A stretch of 23,602 bases of DNA. Source: Candidatus Aenigmarchaeota archaeon ex4484_52 (GTDB lineage Archaea > EX4484-52). A program made the position numbers and the translations under genes. The notes beneath the pieces were generated by a model. That model saw only the letters and a list, made by a program, of their open reading frames with translations. It did no database searches and was not told where the DNA came from. This document shows, in pieces, positions 22,067 to 23,602 of the stretch (position 1 is the stretch's first letter; each line of letters begins with the position of its first letter). The stretch is taken from assembly GCA_002254415.1 (NCBI GenBank), contig NJDR01000002.1, forward strand, positions 1 to 23,602, given 5' to 3'.

Positions 22067-23290
22067 TTATTCATATCTTAATGCTTCAACTGGCTCCATA
22101 TTTGCTGCTTGTCTTGCAGGCAAAATTCCAGAAATAATTCCAAGAATTGTAGAAAACGCAAGAGAGCCAATAATTAAAAAAGCATCAAATTCCACAACAA
22201 GCAAGTCCTGTCCTAAAACTACTACGGTTATGTATTCTGCTAATTTGCTGATTGAATAGCCAAAAAAAACACCAATTGCACCGCCAATAAATCCATACAG
22301 CCCTGCTTCAAACAAGAAAATAGATAATATCTGACTATCTTTTGCACCTATTGCTTTCATTATTCCAATATCTTTTGTTCGCTCTAAAATTGAAGTGTAC
22401 ATTGTATTCATTATTCCAATGCCGCCAACAAGAAGAGCAATAGATGCAATTGCAATTAAAACAGCATTTACAACACCTAAAATTGAATTTACTTTATTTA
22501 ATAATTGCTCTGTTGTCTGCACCTGAAAACTCTCCTCCCCTTCTTTTTCTCTTCTGGCTCTTCTCAATTTCTTTTTCAAGGTTTGGGCAAGGTCTGCTGG
22601 TTTGATGTTTGGTTTGACCTTCACAAGAATTACACTATATTCATCTTTTGTTCCAAATAATTCATTTGCTGCATCATAGGTTATTACAAACATAGAGTCA
22701 TCCTGATGATTTCCTATTTTTTCAAAAATTCCAGAGACAATAAATGGCTTGTCCATTATGTAAATTTTATCTCTTAATTTTGGCCGCTTGTCAAAATAAT
22801 CCGTATAGGCAATATCATAGCCAAGTATTACATATTTATCATTGCCTGCTTTTAATTTATGGCCTTTTAGCATTTCATATGTCTCCATATCTTCAAAAAT
22901 ATCCTGCGTATCATCTGTTGGAATGCCAGAGACCTGACTGTATTTTGTCTTGTCCTTGTATTTTACTGCAACTGTTTTGAAAATCATTCCTCCTGCCAAA
23001 TCAACCCCGCTTTGCTTTCTTATAATTTTGAGGTCATCTTCTGTCAGTTTTGCAACAGAAGTCATCATGTTTTTCATTCCCGCCCCGCCATCACCGCCAG
23101 GAAAAACCATTATCTTGTCAGAGCCCATTTTTTCAAACTGCACATTAATTGCCTGTCTCATACCATCTCCAAGCGAAATTAAAGAAACAACAGCAGCAAT
23201 ACCAATAAAAATTCCAATCATTGTAAGCCATGCACGCATTTTTCTGTGCATTATGCTTGAAAATGCTAATTTAAAAAAATCAAAGATCAT
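22067..23290 (-). CDS. MacB/FtsX-type ABC transporter permease
   Basis: The 407-aa protein has the MacB-type layout: an N-terminal membrane helix (about 20-42) in HRKMRAWLTMIGIFIGIAAVVSLISLGDG, a large extracytoplasmic domain (about 45-270), and three C-terminal helices of the FtsX domain. The signature GGIGIMNTMYTSILERTKDIGIMKAIGAKD and the ending PARQAANMEPVEALRYE are strongly conserved in this family. Such permeases work with a LolD/MacB-like ATPase in export or mechanotransmission. The ATPase is not seen within this window on either side. ATTTATAAAAAT about 22-34 nt before the ATG is a good TATA box, so it is probably transcribed from its own promoter. Confidence 0.93.
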   Translation of the reverse strand: MIFDFFKLAFSSIMHRKMRAWLTMIGIFIGIAAVVSLISLGDGMRQAINVQFEKMGSDKIMVFPGGDGGAGMKNMMTSVAKLTEDDLKIIRKQSGVDLAGGMIFKTVAVKYKDKTKYSQVSGIPTDDTQDIFEDMETYEMLKGHKLKAGNDKYVILGYDIAYTDYFDKRPKLRDKIYIMDKPFIVSGIFEKIGNHQDDSMFVITYDAANELFGTKDEYSVILVKVKPNIKPADLAQTLKKKLRRARREKEGEESFQVQTTEQLLNKVNSILGVVNAVLIAIASIALLVGGIGIMNTMYTSILERTKDIGIMKAIGAKDSQILSIFLFEAGLYGFIGGAIGVFFGYSISKLAEYITVVVLGQDLLVVEFDAFLIIGSLAFSTILGIISGILPARQAANMEPVEALRYE

Positions 23291-23378
23291 ATTATTTTAA
23301 AGAATAAAATTTTTATAAATTGATTAGAACTTATAGATGTTTTTTAGCTTTGCAAATTCAAAATATTTGAAAAGAAGT

Positions 23379-23399
23379 TAGATATCACAGCAATATCTA
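23379..23399. repeat. 7-bp hairpin upstream of the permease
   Basis: TAGATAT (23379-23385) pairs with ATATCTA (23393-23399) around CACAGCA. It lies between the partial gene at the right edge and the permease, both leftward, and might be a weak terminator or operator. Confidence 0.3.
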
Positions 23400-23469
23400 A
23401 AAATATTGAAAAAATGATAAAAACCATGATATATTTAGGGTTTGATGTTGTTTGTTAATTGCCCGGGAA

Positions 23470-23602
23470 TTATGTTTTATTACGGCCTGTTAAGCAAAGT
23501 TTTTTCCCATTTTGCTTTAATTTTTCCACTTGCTTTTTCATTATTTTAAATTCATTTGTTTTTTTTTCTTTTATTTTCTTTATTAATTCATCAGTAATTT
23601 CA
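23470..23602 (-). CDS. Partial gene at right edge, C-terminus only
   Basis: A minus-strand frame is open from the window edge to a stop at 23470-23472 and gives 43 residues: a highly charged helical stretch (EITDELIKKIKEKKTNEF, then MKKQVEKLKQNGKK) ending LCLTGRNKT. Codon use is like that of neighbouring genes. The end does not resemble a LolD/MacB ATPase, so it is probably not the permease's partner. The family cannot be identified from this piece. Confidence 0.5.
   Translation of the reverse strand, partial: EITDELIKKIKEKKTNEFKIMKKQVEKLKQNGKKLCLTGRNKT

Noticed and set aside
1..23602. CRISPR arrays, rRNA genes, intact insertion sequences or prophage genes
   Set aside because: No regularly spaced repeats, rRNA-like GC-rich blocks or intact transposase/integrase frames were found on either strand.

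Overview
The window reads as a very AT-rich chromosomal segment of an archaeon, most likely a DPANN lineage of the Woesearchaeota/Pacearchaeota kind. Archaeal markers are ribosomal proteins eL37, eL18 and archaeal-type uL15 and uL13, PCNA, an XPD/Rad3 helicase, a histone-fold protein, a DUF131 protein, a class III (pilin-type) signal peptide, and TATA-like boxes about 25-30 nt before ATG codons (mostly leaderless genes). Mixed in are genes of bacterial type: a group I chaperonin pair groES-groEL and a bacterial-type metK. The lineage is inferred from gene content only.

Layout. 1-2225: a pilin-like surface protein (-), then a stretch with a truncated gene and decayed fragments. 2226-5457: a HAD phosphatase, a degenerate PEP-synthase homologue (-) that has lost its catalytic His and Cys, and an unrecognised 174-aa protein. 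5512-7446: groES-groEL, each with a GGTGAT ribosome site. 7447-8394: a non-coding stretch with a terminator, two inverted repeats (one 126 bp) and a broken IS630-type transposase. 8395-11541: eL37, uL15, a small membrane protein, enolase, eL18-uL13 and tRNA-Leu(CAA). 11702-12584: a pseudogene for a membrane protein with Cys-rich repeats. 12650-15738: DUF131, a CxxxC membrane-anchored protein and RNase Z in one apparent operon, then a coiled-coil protein and a histone-fold protein in another, separated by a hairpin-rich gap. 16004-19577: a UbiB/ABC1-like kinase overlapping an XPD helicase. 19831-23290: metK, PCNA, a 22-codon dehydrogenase remnant and a MacB-type permease. The right edge cuts an unrecognised gene.

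Most intact genes are housekeeping: translation (ribosomal proteins, tRNA, RNase Z), DNA maintenance (PCNA, XPD, histone fold), protein folding (GroES/EL), central metabolism (enolase, SAM synthetase). The unusual material is the PEP-synthase pseudoenzyme, the enolase active-site substitutions, the histone-fold/coiled-coil pair, several genes caught in decay, and a palindromic promoter element shared by metK, tRNA-Leu and a small membrane-protein gene. No CRISPR array, rRNA or intact mobile element is visible.
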